64,000 bases of DNA, taken from positions 82,282 to 146,281 of the forward strand of contig QEOQ01000640.1 in assembly GCA_010279815.1 (NCBI GenBank). The letters are read 5' to 3'. Origin of the DNA: Brachionus plicatilis. Lineage: Eukaryota > Rotifera > Eurotatoria > Ploima > Brachionidae. Shown piece by piece: positions 36,095 to 48,908 of the stretch. Numbering within the stretch: position 1 is the stretch's first letter; each line of letters begins with the position of its first letter. Under the pieces are notes generated by a model. It had not been told where the DNA came from. It did not search any database and saw nothing but the letters and a program-made list of their open reading frames with translations. Position numbers and translations under genes: made by a program.

Positions 36095-38225
36095 TTAAAC
36101 ATAGCAGATTCTGCATGTTTTTGCACAGTAATATGACATTGAATTTTTATTTGTTTCACAATCCCCGCGTTCAGCTAATTCAGCACAATAGTTGACCAAA
36201 TCTTGACAATTGATAGTTTGTTTTGTAGTAACTTCCATTGAATTAGTCAGATACCCTTGAACTTGATTTATTGAAGTAGATGTTCTGGTAAAGTAATCGC
36301 TCGGACTTGGACTTTTTGAATGAACCGGCCTTCTGATCAAATTTTTTTTGGTCGTTGGATGAATTCTGTTCTTTTCATTAACCAAATCACCACACAAATT
36401 GCAAGATCTTTTGCATGATTGAAGCATGTAAAACGGGTTCGTTTTGCAGTCTCCTCTCAGAGCCAAGACAGGACAGTGTGCGTATTCATCTTTACAGAAA
36501 TTCTCGAACACTTTTAATTAAATTTACTTTTAACTTGAATTCAATGAAAAAATACTAACCTGAAATGTTAATTTTTTTAGTTGAACCCTTGGCTCTAGTT
36601 ATCCGGGTTGTGTGCTGTTCACCACAGAGGCCACAACTTTTTTTGCACTCAAGATTCATGTATTGACGATTTCTGACGCATTCATCCTTCAAAGCCCATT
36701 TTTCACAATTTTTGTTTGTATCATTACAATCTTAGATTAAAAAAATATATATAATAAATAAGAAAATAAAAAAAAATTTAAATCAAAATTAAAAAAAACA
36801 CCTGTTTCTTCATTCTTTGTTGAATAAGAAGAAGTTATTGTTGGCAAAATTGTACTTATCGATGTCTTAACTATCGGAAAAGTTTTAACATGGATCTTTT
36901 CGGTTAAAGTGAGTCCGCGGCTATTTTTGTAGTTTAATGAAGCTTGAGTACGAACAGCAAGCAAAGTTTGCCGGGCATAAATTGATTGAGTTATTGATTT
37001 ATTTGAGTCACATGAATTTCCCAATTTAATATTTTGATCGAGTTCAATTTCTTTAATTAAAAAAGTTTATAAAAAAATTTTTTACAAAGTTTATTAAAGG
37101 AAATTTACCTTTAGAAGACTTGCATTTGTTTATGTAGGAATTGTCGCATGGAAAAATGATTTTAATAATTTCAATGATATTAGAATCATAAGCTTTTAAA
37201 TCATTTAGTGTGAAGAAAAAATTATCTTTCTTGCCATAGGACCCTAGGTACGCATCAATCTGAAAAAAAAATAGTAAAATTTAAAATTATTCTATTAACT
37301 GCCCATACTGCACTGGCAAGATATTCTTTTATGTCAACTAAAGCAAAAGTATTCTTCCACGGAACAATTTCGACAGCTTTTTGGTAAGCTGCTTTTAAAT
37401 CCAAGATCAGCTTCGAATCCATGGCTTCAATAGTTAATAAACCATAAGAAAGTTGGTGAACCATCAAATCTTCAGATCTAAAAAATTTAAAAAAACTAAA
37501 TTCTGTTTGATTCATTTAGAAATCAATACCTAAATTTGTCATTAGAACAGAGTAAATTTTCTTCAGAAACTGTTACTAAAGGTATATTCCGCGTAGGACT
37601 AAGACCTCTTAAAAAATTCCAGCTCGGAGGCAATGAAAGATATTCAGGAATGTTGAGAATATTTTCAGAAGCGCCCAATACAACAACTCGAACATTGTTC
37701 TTATAAAAAGCCTCTCTTATTTTTGCATTTCCAGCCAAATAAAATTTCAACACATAGCATGCTCTTTTTAGACCATTGATTGTTACCTTGTTGGAGCCTA
37801 TAATTGGTATTCCGTAACTTTCTGTGTATTTTTGATAAAAATAGCTCAATTTTAAATCGATTCTGATAAATGATGGTATCCTCTTGATTCGGTCACATGA
37901 ATCACTTTCTGAGGGGGCTCCATTTCTTGGTCGCGTTGAGTATATGTTTTGAACTGATCCTAAAAATATGTCAATTTTTTTGTATGCATATTTTTACCAA
38001 GACTTACCAGAGTTGCTGAAATTACTGTTTAAATAAGAGAGATCATAATAAAAAGGCTCATTCTCGAAAGTTTTGTCAATATATTTTATACTTGTTGTTA
38101 TTTGAGAAAAGGCTACAATATTTAAACATTTAATTGAGAAAAATTCGTAATTTTAAACATATACCTAAGCCAGTTATTACTGGAAGCAAAATTCCTATCA
38201 CATCAATTAAAAATTTGAATCTCAT
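36095..38225 (-). CDS. secreted pseudo-metalloprotease with three ShKT domains
   Basis: Eight minus-strand exons: 38165-38225, 38008-38112, 37530-37959, about 37303-37477, 37109-37259, 36802-37050, 36560-36730 and 36095-36510. They join to about 585 residues. The N terminus (MRFKFLIDVIGILLPVITGL) is a signal peptide. Residues about 75-310 resemble a secreted zinc-metallopeptidase family whose members have I-P-I-x-(S/G)-S-x-K-V, VRVVVxG and EENLLC before HEFAH. Here these read GIPIIGSNKV, NVRVVVLGASEN and EENLLCSN, but the metal motif is HQLSY (206-210), so the catalytic Glu and second His are gone. A Ser/Thr-rich linker leads to three six-Cys ShKT domains (about 391-427, 452-487, 548-583), each ending CxxC. 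The donor of exon 4 is ambiguous (37309, 37303 or 37300, all in frame). ShKT domains are common in animal secreted enzymes and do not by themselves indicate a toxin. Confidence 0.85.
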
Positions 38226-39490
38226 TTCTGAAAATTTGACTTTTTTAGTTTTTTGTCAAAAATAAATCCGTGAATTTTAATGGAAATGAAGTATGTGTGT
38301 AAATAAATTAGGCTAAAGTATTTATCGATTTATGGCCCACTTGAGAGAATAGGATCAAAAAAATTAATTTCGATAAAATTTTCTGACAATTTAGCTTCTT
38401 GAATTGAAATTTTTTAATTGAATTTATTCTTTAGAAATTCACACTCAGTCATAAATAAAAAATTCAATAATAAAAAAATGAAAAAAAAATTATCTTTTTT
38501 TTCAAAAAGCTATCAACAATTTCAATTCAAATTAGGAATTTTTTGAGAACATTATAAACATTTTTGAAATGATAAGAAAATTGATTCTATTTGAGTTGTA
38601 AGTAGAGAAATACCATGTTAATCAAATATTTGCATCAAGCTGCTTGTACTTATGATCAAGTTCGATCAATGACCTTTTATATTTATTTGTTTGAATCTAA
38701 TTTTTGTTCAAAATAAAAACAAAAAATGAATGCTGTACCTAAAATCAAGGTCATATTTTACTAATAAACATTTTATTCGATTAAGTCCATATAAAAATCA
38801 AAATCAAATTTATCTAACTCTTAATTGACAAGGGAGTTCTAAAGTCAGGTATTCTTGTAATTTGTTCTTTTTGAAATTTTTTAAACTCTAACAATATTTA
38901 AAAATTCTTCTAACAATGGTGAAAGGAGTTTAATTACTCAAAGCCATTTAAAAATTTTATTTTATTAAATAAACTATCAAAAAAAGATAGCTAACTCTTA
39001 ATCATAATTCTATTTGATTCCAAACATTTAATAAATGTTCTGAAACCATTTCATTTATTAACCAGAATTGGATTTAAACCTATAATAATACTAATTAAGA
39101 TCACAAAAATTAAATTGAAAATCAATTAAAAAAGTTAAGAACACATTCAGTAAAGAAAAAAAAGAATTTTTATGTGTTGATTAACATTTAGGAAAAATAT
39201 TTTAGGAAGATTTAGTTTTATGCGTTTTTTTTTTAGTTTCGTGTTATTTATTTTTTTTAATGCTATTTATATTGAAAAAAACTTATTAAAAAAAGTTGAG
39301 TATAGATGTCCTTTTACTAATTTCTTTTTAAATAAATTTATTCAAGTCTCTGAAATTAATTTGTTTTGAAATTATTAATTTAAATTTAAGTCCTATCTAA
39401 ATTAACAATTCAAGTTAAAAAACCTCAGATATAATTTTAAGTTTTACGAAGTCAAGAACAATTTTCCTACATCAGATTGAAGGATATTTT
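38226..39490. other. A/T-rich spacer, nothing recognised
   Basis: This lies immediately upstream of the ShKT gene and should contain its promoter. No reading frame or repeat boundary was found. Confidence 0.5.
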
Positions 39491-39499
39491 CTTACCAAT

Positions 39500-40560
39500 C
39501 TAAAAATATGCAATGCGTAGCAATCTTCGATTTCGGTGGTCGTCCTTTACTTGCAAATTTGTGAACCCTTTCCGCTTTATATCACTCCATAAGTCTGATA
39601 GAATGCCTCAGTTCTTTTCTAACATATCTCTCACTCAACTCAAGAAGTCGATTCGAGACTGTTTTAATTTTTAGTTTATTTAAGTTCTTATGATGCAAAA
39701 TTTTGGAAGCAGCATCATATTTTAGTTTTAGAAAAGACCGAACTTCTGAATTTTAAATAAAGTGTTCTCTTTTGATATTAGTTTTTAAGAATGAGTCAAG
39801 ATAGCGGAAGGTATAATCTAAAAAAGATAAAACTAAAGATTAGTAAAGGTTTCCAAATTTTTATAATTTAGACACTAACTTTTTGCCAAAATCATATTTA
39901 AAATTTAGCCTTGTATTATAGCTTCGTATGTCATCTATAATTGATTTAAAATTTAATTCAGAATTTAAAGCAAGAAACTTGGTTTCTTTGCCAAAATGAA
40001 CAATATTTAAAAATTTTTTCGTTTTCATATTTTTTTTATTTTCCCATATTTTTTTTTGCAATATTTCAGAAAATTTTTATTTTGTATTTTCATTTTTTTT
40101 TCATTTATATTCAGTAATTTTTTTTATTTTCCTGAAATATTGCACAAAAAGTAGAAAATATAAAAATTTAAAACAATTTTCATTTTGCCTTTTCTTTTTG
40201 GCTTTTGATTTTATTTTTAAAAAGTCGTAGGTTAAGATCAGTATTTTCTTAAAAGCATAAAGAAAAGGCCACTGAATAAGACTTTTCAACTAATGTCTTT
40301 ATTTTCCACTAGCAAAGCCACTGTTATAATTTATCTATATATTTAAAGATTTTTAGATTTATAGACTTCCCTGTTTCGAATAAATAAAAAATGTTACCAA
40401 GTCGTCAGCAAAAAGAAGGAAGTATTCATTATTTCTTTTATTTCTTTTGGGAATATCTTTGAAAAATATACTTAACAATAAGGGATTGATTACAGAGCCT
40501 TAGGGGACTCTTTTGGTTATTGGGAATTCTTCGCTAATATTATTTTTAAATTTCACGTTT
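39500..40560 (-). pseudogene. decayed LINE with reverse transcriptase and C-terminal remnants
   Basis: On the minus strand near 40520-40400 the sequence reads EEFPITKRVP, a stop in place of Gln, then GSVINPLLLSIFF, matching LINE RT motif VPQGSVxSPLLF. LLFADDLVTFF with the catalytic Asp-Asp pair follows at about 40400. Further on, QWLCxWKIKT and EKSYSVAFSLCF (about 40300-40250) fit the post-RT segment. At 39690-39510 another frame gives VSNRLLELSERYVRKELRHS, then YKAERVHKFASKGRPPKS, which resembles the end of LINE polyproteins. Many stops and frame changes lie between, so it is old. Ends and target-site duplication were not found. Confidence 0.7.
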
Positions 40561-41187
40561 AAGACTTATACATATTTTCAATGTAAAAAACAAAACGTTG
40601 ATTTTTTTCTTTCAGTTAAATGATTCAACAATTTTTTGAGGAAGAAAAAGAAATGTTTCAAACAACTGACTTCAGAAATTCAAATAATTATATATTAAAA
40701 TACAAATAAAAAAATTTTTATTCGATAATTTTCTATCAGCAAAGCGATAAGTTATTAGTTTTGATTTAAAAAATTGAACAACATTATTAAAAATCTTTTA
40801 TTTTATTAATTTTTCGGCTTAAAAAAAATACAATTTAATATAAAATAGTTGATATTATATATCAAAAATATGCATATATAAAGTTGGAAGATACAACAGC
40901 ACTTTTTAAATAAATATCTTTCAATTTTTTTTAAAATTTAAGTGTCCAATCTTCATTAAAACTTGTAGAAAAAATTTCAATTCTCTCGTTTATTTTCAAA
41001 GTAAGCATGAAAATTAAAACATAAAAGATCTAATTTTAAAAAATACTTCCAAGAATAAAATTCAAAAAGAAAAACCATTTTTAAGATTTAATATATACAT
41101 TTAATTGAATAGCTCTTTGTCTCCTCTTACACGTGTGCCATTACAGATCATTGAGTATTGTCGGCTTTACTGTTACTATACAAAAAT

Positions 41188-44100
41188 TCATTTTTTTATA
41201 AACAACGAGTCAAAACTTGGCGGGTCGAAAGGCTTGACCAGGTACAGTCTTTCTCCATTTTGATCAAATATAGGATTTTTATGGTAATGATCTAACAACT
41301 CTCTCATTTGATTAAATATTTTTTTACCTATTAAAAATTTTGAATCTTTGTAAATAACTTTAAAATGCTTGTTGTTGGTGCTGTTCGACTTGAGCGAAAT
41401 TGAAAAGCATCCATTCTAAAAATAAAATTTTTATTTTTTTGTAAAACTTTAAAAAAATCCTTAAAAATCAAAAATAGTTAAAAGCGCTTATATTTTTAAA
41501 TCAAAAATTTTTTAGGGGTTTGAATCGTCAAAATTTATCATCAGTTTATGTGCTAAATTGATCCTTGAAGCTTTAATTAAAAAAAAATTTTCTGGCCGGC
41601 CCAATGTTTATTCACCTTATAAACTTAATTAATGTACTGGTTAATTATGGGCCATGAGTGTTTTATTTATTTCTTTAGAATTAAAGACTAACATGAGTTT
41701 AAATCAACATTAAATAAACAAACTGCATTTAATTGGAAACAAATTTAAAACCTTAAAAGCTTTGAAAACTATAGTTTTTTAACTAATTGAGATTACCTCC
41801 ATGAAATAAATTTTGACCTTTCAATCCACTATTTAGAATTTAAATTAAGCTGATTTCGATTCTTTAAAATTTTTAAAGGCCAAGGCGGTGGTGGTTTAGT
41901 GGATAAGCAGCAAGTTTTTGTATCTGATTTCAATAAGCCCGAAAATAATTCTACAATCTTATTTAGTCTAATTAAAATAATTTTAAAAAAATTTGTATAT
42001 TGAATTTTTAATCTTAAAAATATTTCATTTTGTTGAAAGTAAAAATATCAATTCGATCTAAATGTCAATAATAACTAGAAAGGTGTTAAATCTCAATTTG
42101 ACCTATTTGTTGAAATTTTAGACACTGGCATTTTTTTAATATTCATTCAATTTTAATAAATTAAGGTTTTTTTTAACCATAATTTGAAAATATGATTTGT
42201 TGGTCTAAAAATTTGTTTTCATATACCAGAAGATTAATTAATTTTAAAATAATTATTTTGGCAATTGTAAATGAAATTATATAACAATTTCTCTTTTTGT
42301 CCTCTAATACTCAAAAATTTATATTTATGGATATTTAACATTAGAAGCATCAAGCAATATTCGTGTTATTTTTAATCAAAAATATTTTGAAAAATATTTA
42401 ATTAATTTATATAGAAATAACTCTTTTTAAAAGAATAACATAATTTTAAAATTATTTTTATATTATAAAAATCTGTGTGAGAAACTAATAAATCTTGAAA
42501 GAATACTTTATTCCAAAATAAAATCGAATTTAGCTAGATTGAACAATTTTTGGAGAAAAAAATTTGCAAATGATAAATCAAACTCTATTTTGGTAATTTT
42601 TTTCAACTTGTTTTAAAATCAAAATTGAAGATTTCGGCATTTAGTCGCTTTAAGGGTCATGTAGTTTCATCTTTCCTTTCTTAAGTCTTGAAGACTTAAT
42701 TTTTCGTGATAAGCCAGAGATAAGATGGTGAGCATTTGCTTAGATGCCATAATAAATATTGAACATGAAAGGTAATATTTTTCTGAGGACTTTTTTTCTT
42801 TTAGATAAGTCTTATTGATCCATATAGATATTTAAAAGATTTACCTGAGTTTTTTATTCAAAAAATAAAATTTTCTTTTGAATTGAAGCAAAATAATTTT
42901 CTTTGGCTTCGAGAATTTTGCATTGATTTATTTCTCAAATTTACATTTAACATAAAGCATTTTAACTTTGATTGCCAAAAGTATTAAAGAAAAATTTTAA
43001 TACGAAAATTCCAATGAAAAATTTAAGTTCTAAATTAAAACATGGATTTAAGAGACTAAGTATAAAGATATTTCTATCTGTCAACTTCTATGAAAACAGT
43101 TTTTTAAGACGTTAATTATGCCTTATTCTGATTATTGCTCGACTCTCTTGTACTTTTTTTCAAGAGGCAATTATTAAACTGGCTAAAAGTAATTATTTTT
43201 CGATACTTAAATTATTTAATTTTAAATTTAAAGCTAATAACCTTAATGAAATTAACAATTTTCTAGAAAAGTTTGGCTTATATGCATTTCAGCATAGAAT
43301 ACTGAAAAGAATGTTGTCTTTTTCTTTATAAAATTCTTTTTTTTTAATAATTCACCTGATGATTTGAGATTGAAATTGGAGAAAAATGACTTTAGAAATT
43401 TGAAATATAATTTAACGAATAGTGAAAATCTGATTAAACCAGCATCAAAAACAGCAAATGGTAAAAAACATTTTGAAATTTTTATACAAGACTGATGAAT
43501 AGCTTTGTGATCAATGTTGAAGTTTGCAACACTCAAGCATTCAATATTCAATAATATTATTTGATATTTACAGATTTTGTAAAAAAATTCCAAAAATTTA
43601 ACTTAAATATTTCAATTTTTTACTTTTTTAAATGATTTTAAAAACAAAATTTAACCTTCCAGTTTAAAGAAAACGATAAAAGAAAAATTTTAAATAAATT
43701 GATTATATATTAATCAGATTATATGCTAATTAAGAATTGTAAATTAAACTTGTGGCTTTTATTAATTAACAATTGCTTCCAAAATAAACCAGCCTAAAAA
43801 TTTAAATTGTAATTTTTTTAAATTAAAAACCACTATATTTAAGATTATTTTGGTAATGGTCACTGAATTTAACATTTAAATAAGTTAAATTTACAAATTG
43901 CAAAATAATATTTCAATTTATAATAAAGAGCCAGAAAAAAACATTTTTATTCGATCATTTATATCTCCTGTGTTAATTAATTAAAATTAATTTTCATCTT
44001 TTAAATTTAATTTTTTTATGTTGTAATCACCAAAGTCTGTAAAGCTTAATTTTATCAAATTTAATTAATGAAAAAAAAATTTTAATTCAGAAATTTTTGG

Positions 44101-46932
44101 AAAGTTTGAATGAAGTTCACAATGCCAGAGAAATCTTAATCGAATTTTTAATCAACTGGTTTGCGTATCTGAACAAAAACTTAAATTAAATTTTATGTTT
44201 TATAATGAAAATTGCAAAAAATTTTTATTTCTACTTTTATCAGGATTTCTTAGTTTTTTTACTCAAGTCCTCAATGTCATAATTTTTTAGAATTTTTTAG
44301 AATTTTTCTACCCAGGTCAAACTCGTTTTGTGATCAAGCTCTTATCACAATCAAAACTTTAACTGTTTTGGTGTTGAAAATTTTATAAAAAAATAACAAT
44401 AAAAAATGTTTACTGATTTCATATCTATTAAAAAAAAATAGACTCTAAATTTTATAAATTTAAAATTTTAATTTTGATCCTGTAATTTAGTATTACTCTA
44501 TTCTTAATTGATAATAATTTAATTTGTTCTTTTTGTACACTAGCAGATAATAGGAGAGGCGTTAATTGTCTTTTCCAGTACCTTTTTGAGCAACGGTTCC
44601 GATCTGACTCAGAGATTAATGAAACGGGTTGATCATCTACACCTAAATTATTACGCAGTCAAAACTGGTTTTAAGCTTTCAGTTTTCTTATCTCACGCTT
44701 ACAAAAGAAACAAAATTTTTAAAAAAATTTGAAAGAATTAAATTTTAGCTTCAGTTTAAACGGTGACGTATCATTTCATAGAAAATTAATAATATAAAAT
44801 TAAACTCAAAGAGTTCATTTTGGTAGTAAATTTATTTCATAGAAATAAACTCATAGAATTTTTTTTTTATTTCTCAAAGAAATTATTTAGCAAATTTTAT
44901 AAAAAAATTTATAAAAAGAAAAACACAAATTTTGATTAAATTAGATTAATTAAAGCAGTTGTTTTTGAACAAATTTTAAATTTATTTACGCTTTTTCAAC
45001 TCTTGAATATTTTTTTTTTCAATTACAATTTTCGCTTTTTCTAGGTTTGAGAAAAAATTTTAAACACTTTGTCTATCTATGAAAGTCAAGTCTTTTAATT
45101 TGACTTGAAATTTTTTGTAAAAAAACGTCATTTCAAAGACTTAGAAGACTAAACGACAAAAAACTTTTTTTAAAAGAATAAATTTTCAATTCAAGTCTTT
45201 TTTATTAAAAATAAAAAAATTCAAGTCAGGTGACTTTATGACTTTTAAACAACTCTGTATTGAATATTCACCGTTTAAAAAATTTGAAAAGCTCAAAAAT
45301 CTTTATGAAAAATATCTCAAATTTTAAAAAAATGTCACATCATATCAATCTTTGATTTATTTTAATAGAGCTTAAATATATTAAAAAAATGATCGCTCTA
45401 TTTTCTTTACTACAAAAGCTTGAATACTAAAACGGCTAAAGGGGTAGACTTTGATCAGGCATGATCACCAACCAAGTTTTCAGATCTTTATCACAAAACA
45501 AGGTTTTATTTAACTTATTTAATTTATTCTTTAATTTAGGAGACCGAATTTAATAAAAAAAAATTTTAAATCCATGAAAATAAAACTTACGTCAGAATCT
45601 CTTACTAAATAATCTCCATTGGAAGCATATTTATTCAACAATAAAACAGTCTCAAATCGGGTTATGTTTCCAAAATACCAGTTGTTATAGGCCAGAACTC
45701 CACTGGACGACGGCCGACGAATAAACACAAAGTCTTGCAACTGATGCTCCAGCAGCGGTTCGACACACTTGGAGGGTATCATGCCGGTAGCGCCTTCACT
45801 ATTGAACACCTTAAGCCACGACTTGTCGTAATCAAGGCCTTCGGCGTCATCTTCCACCAATTTAACTATTTCATTCACTTGCACACTCAATTCGTTTGAA
45901 TACGAATTGGTTGCCTTTATGTTGGCACTAGCCTTGAACGGGTAAATGACCCGCAAATACTCAATGTCTTTCTCGCTAGAGGATATGGACTCACATTTTG
46001 GATAGCTCGAGTCCAAATTGGTGTTCGAAGTGTCGAGCAGCTTAGGCGACACTTGATTGATCGCACATTCATTTTGTTTTTCTCCAGAGGCAGAATTTTT
46101 CATAGCCTAAAAAATTGATTAGAAAAAAAGCTCATTTTGAAAAAATTTTTAGTTACGCTTTTATTTTGCAAAGAGTTTGATGAAAGATTGAGGTCTTCTT
46201 GGAGATAGTTGGAGGGGTACAGACCGACCATTTGAGAGTCGTCTGCGCTTATTTTCCACCAGCCATCTCCGAACTTTTCCAAAACAGTTACTTTGGTGCC
46301 CACATTGAGGGTAAGCTCGTCTGGTCTTGATTAAAAAAAGGCTAAATGTGAATCATTTAGAGAAAAGCTCTTTTCAAACTGGTTACTTGGCAGAGTTGTA
46401 TTTGTGCTTAACGAGAGCGCGGGTTGTGGCCGAGCTTTCGCTTCTGACCGTCGAATTAGACGAAACAGACGAGTTCAATTGATTGTTTACGGGCGACGAC
46501 TGCATTTTAAGAGCATTTTCACAGCTATTGTTTGACGTCAAAGTCTGCAGTTTTTTCGGAATTATTTTTTCCAGCAAAGATTTTTTTTCTTTTTTTACAA
46601 AATTTGAAGGCACATATCTTTTAAAACAATTTTTTTTTGTTAATAAAAAAAAAATAAAATTTTATTAAAAGTGAAATTTTTATTTCTATTAAAGTGAGAA
46701 AAAAAAAAAAAAAAAAGTACCCAGTTTGATCGGTTTCGGTTTTGCGGACAAACCACCAGTTTTTTGAATTGTCCAAAAGGACTAGACGTTCGCCCTTTTT
46801 TAAATCAAGCTCGTTTGGCTCTTTTGACTTGTAGTCGAATTTGGCAATTAAAATCACATTTGTGCTACTTAAATTCAATGCGGCTAGTGCATTTGTTGTT
46901 GTTGACTGGTTTGTCGATGTTGTAGCTGCCAT
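41188..46932 (-). CDS. NCK: NCK-type SH3/SH2 adaptor protein
   Basis: Five minus-strand exons: 46721-46932, 46387-46617, 46157-46325, 45591-46106 and 41188-41415. They join in frame to 451 residues (vertebrate NCK about 377). Domain order is that of NCK, which links phosphotyrosine receptors to actin regulators. SH3-1 (about 25-80) has LIAKFDYKSKEPNELDLKKG and WWFVRK, ending GYVPSNFVKK. SH3-2 (about 138-195) has ALVKHKYNSAKPDELTLNVG, DGWWKI and LYPSNYL. SH3-3 (about 254-325) is divergent, with YPFKASANIKATNSYSNELS and GMIPSKCVEPL. The SH2 domain (about 347-445) starts WYFGNITRFE and has the phosphate-binding Arg in GDYLVRDSD (Arg 373). It continues in exon 5 with NGCFSISLKS, HFKVIYKDSKFLIGKKIF and ERLYLVKPFD. 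The extra length is in Ser/Asn-rich linkers. Intron 4, about 4.2 kb, cuts the SH2 domain right after the FLVR block. Confidence 0.96.
41884..41950 (+). repeat. tRNA-like (A-box) segment, possible SINE remnant
   Basis: GGCGGTGGTGGTTTAGTGGA followed by TAAGC looks like the 5' half of a tRNA with an A box (TGGTTTAGTGG). The B box expected about 35-50 bases on is not intact. A similar start, GTTCGGTGGTTAAATGGATA, occurs at about 49761. Both are best read as decayed tRNA-derived SINEs rather than tRNA genes, because neither folds into a full cloverleaf by eye. Confidence 0.3.
45080..45257. mobile_element. hAT-type MITE remnant in NCK intron
   Basis: The right end GACTTTTAAACAACTCTG (45240-45257) is identical to the right terminus of the copy at 54599-54776. 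The interior has AAGTC and GACTT repeats. The left terminus is degraded, so the start is approximate. Confidence 0.65.
46688..46716. repeat. poly(A) tract at NCK intron 1
   Basis: About 18 consecutive A bases lie just inside the intron beside the exon 1 donor. On the transcribed strand this is a poly(T) run five bases after the GT. Confidence 0.6.
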
Positions 46933-48900
46933 TGTGGATTAACAAAAACAACGGGTCTCGAAGAAAAAAAACAAAGCTATTTTATTGTACTCATTTATCT
47001 AAACAAAAATGAATGAAATTTTACGAAAACTAATCTTTTTGCTTGTTTTATCCTAGTGATTAATAAAATATTGGTCGATGTGTTTTTTTTTCTCTTTTTC
47101 TAGTTTTTTTTGTTGCTAGTGAGAAAAATCTGTTTAGGATCAATACGCATCTAAAGCAATAATTTTAAATAGTAAGACTTTCAATTTAGACGAAAAAACC
47201 TATTGAGAATTGTTTTCTTAGTATTTTCACTCGAAAGTTTTTTTGTTCGAAATGCTCTAGGTTTCCAATTTAGTAAAACAAACAAATGGTCACACTTGAT
47301 TTGGTATTCAAATTTTGAGATGGATACAAATCAAATGCGATTATCTCTCACGGGTTGTACTAGTCGAGCCAGCGCAGCCCCCGCCACCACTTACAATGTT
47401 GATTAATATGTCAAGCAAATTGGCTTTGGATTAAGTCTTTATCTTAGATCAATAGCTTTCATTTACTTGAATTTTTTTACCTAATTTTTAAATAAGAGAA
47501 ATTTTTTATGAATATTAGCCCAAGTCTGTTTGGACTCAATTTGTTGTTGATTTAGTTAACATGATTAATGTCTATTAACATCTAAATATGAATAAATTTG
47601 CGTTGACAAATTGTTTGTCTTAAATTATATTTTTTTACCTTGAAATGTAAAACCGCGACTTTAATTTTGTTTTTCTCCAGAGGCAAAATTTTTCTTGGCC
47701 TAAAAAATTAATTAGAAAAAAAAAAGTTGACCAAGGTTAGAACACTCTTCTTTGAAATAACTTAATTGTTGCTTTTGAATTTTAAAACGGCGTGTGCTAA
47801 TTCATTAACTAAAATCATTCATTTTTAACCAATTCTACTAGATGTATGTGTCACTGTCAATTTGTTAAATGGATGGGCAAATATTTTCCATAAATGACTC
47901 TGACCAGACATTTTGAAAATTAAAAAAATCAAAATAAATGATATTCAATATTTTAACAAAAGTTAAATCTTTTTTCCACAAAAATTTCTTTTTATTTATT
48001 TAAAAACTTCTAAAAATTCAAATTTTACAAAAATTAAACAAAACTCTTATTAATAATTTAATTATCGCAATTTTTTCATTGAAAAATCTTCCTATGGCAT
48101 CTCAAGCCAAATTTGAACTAAGCTTTTTGAAAAGAGCATTTAAGAAATCCCTAACAATGTCCAAAAGAAATCACTCGGACTCGGTTATACCTTATCTGGA
48201 ATTTTATTTGCCAAGTCATTTTAAAAAATGACGGTGATAAATATAAAAATACCTTTCTTTTCCTACAGTTAATTAATTAATATAAAAATTATATCTTACG
48301 TTTGATGTAGGTTTTTCCAATTTTCAACTAAATTAAAAAAAATTTGTCTTAGATAAAGAAGGCTGTTTACTTTCTTCCTGGTCTTGGGTTACAACCAAAA
48401 ACCAAATCTAAATACTTTCTGGAATTTGGTTTAACTTTTTAAAAAATTTTGTTTATCCACTGTCACTATAATAATCGAATTGTTATAAATAAAATTTGCA
48501 TTAAGGTCTATATTATATTTTTTTTTAATTGTACCACCAAAATAGTCACCTGTGGCTTAAAAAATTGCTAAAAATCAACTTAAACGTCAATCACATTTTG
48601 GAAGTCAATCAGTTGATTTTTAGTGTTTTTTAAAGTAAAATTGGAAATTGGTTTAATTTTAATACGATTTAGAAAAATTAATAAGAATAATAATTAGTTG
48701 TGCAAAATTAGCAATAAATTTTTTAGGAATTTAGGTTTAAAAATAATAAATCGCCTTTTAGAATCAGAAAAAAAATCTCCAAAATTTTTAGTATAACTTT
48801 TTCGCTTTTATCTATTCTCAGAACTAATTTATCAATATGTTCTAATTCCATCACTTATATAATTAAAACAAAAAAAATTAAAAATATTTAGTTGATTTTT
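46933..48900. other. upstream region of NCK, no gene recognised
   Basis: A/T-rich apart from a G/C-rich patch at 47362-47392 (GAGCCAGCGCAGCCCCCGCC). That patch could be part of an untranslated exon or promoter, but no motif decides it. A short hairpin with GCTAAAAATCAACTT arms lies at about 48565-48640. Confidence 0.4.
47664..47722 (-). repeat. duplicated piece of NCK intron 3 / exon 4 junction
   Basis: About 55 bases match 46074-46131 with few changes, in the same orientation. Shared text includes TTTTGTTTTTCTCCAGAGGC, then CCTAAAAAATTAATTAGAAA (GATT in the gene copy). The gene copy spans the acceptor and first codons of NCK exon 4. The second copy lies about 730 bases upstream of the NCK start and leads nowhere in frame. 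Confidence 0.7.
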
Positions 48901-48908
48901 TTCTGAAA

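Larger units (their letters stand above)
41416..45590 (-). other. intron 4 of NCK (about 4.2 kb)
   Basis: The donor is GTAAGTTTTA after the DSD codons and the acceptor is TTTTTAG before AATGGATGC. It is some 70 times longer than most introns here. It holds A/T-rich sequence, a tRNA-like A-box stretch near 41885 and a hAT-type MITE remnant near 45080-45257. A slightly G/C-richer patch at 44525-44700 shows no recognised product. Confidence 0.75.
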
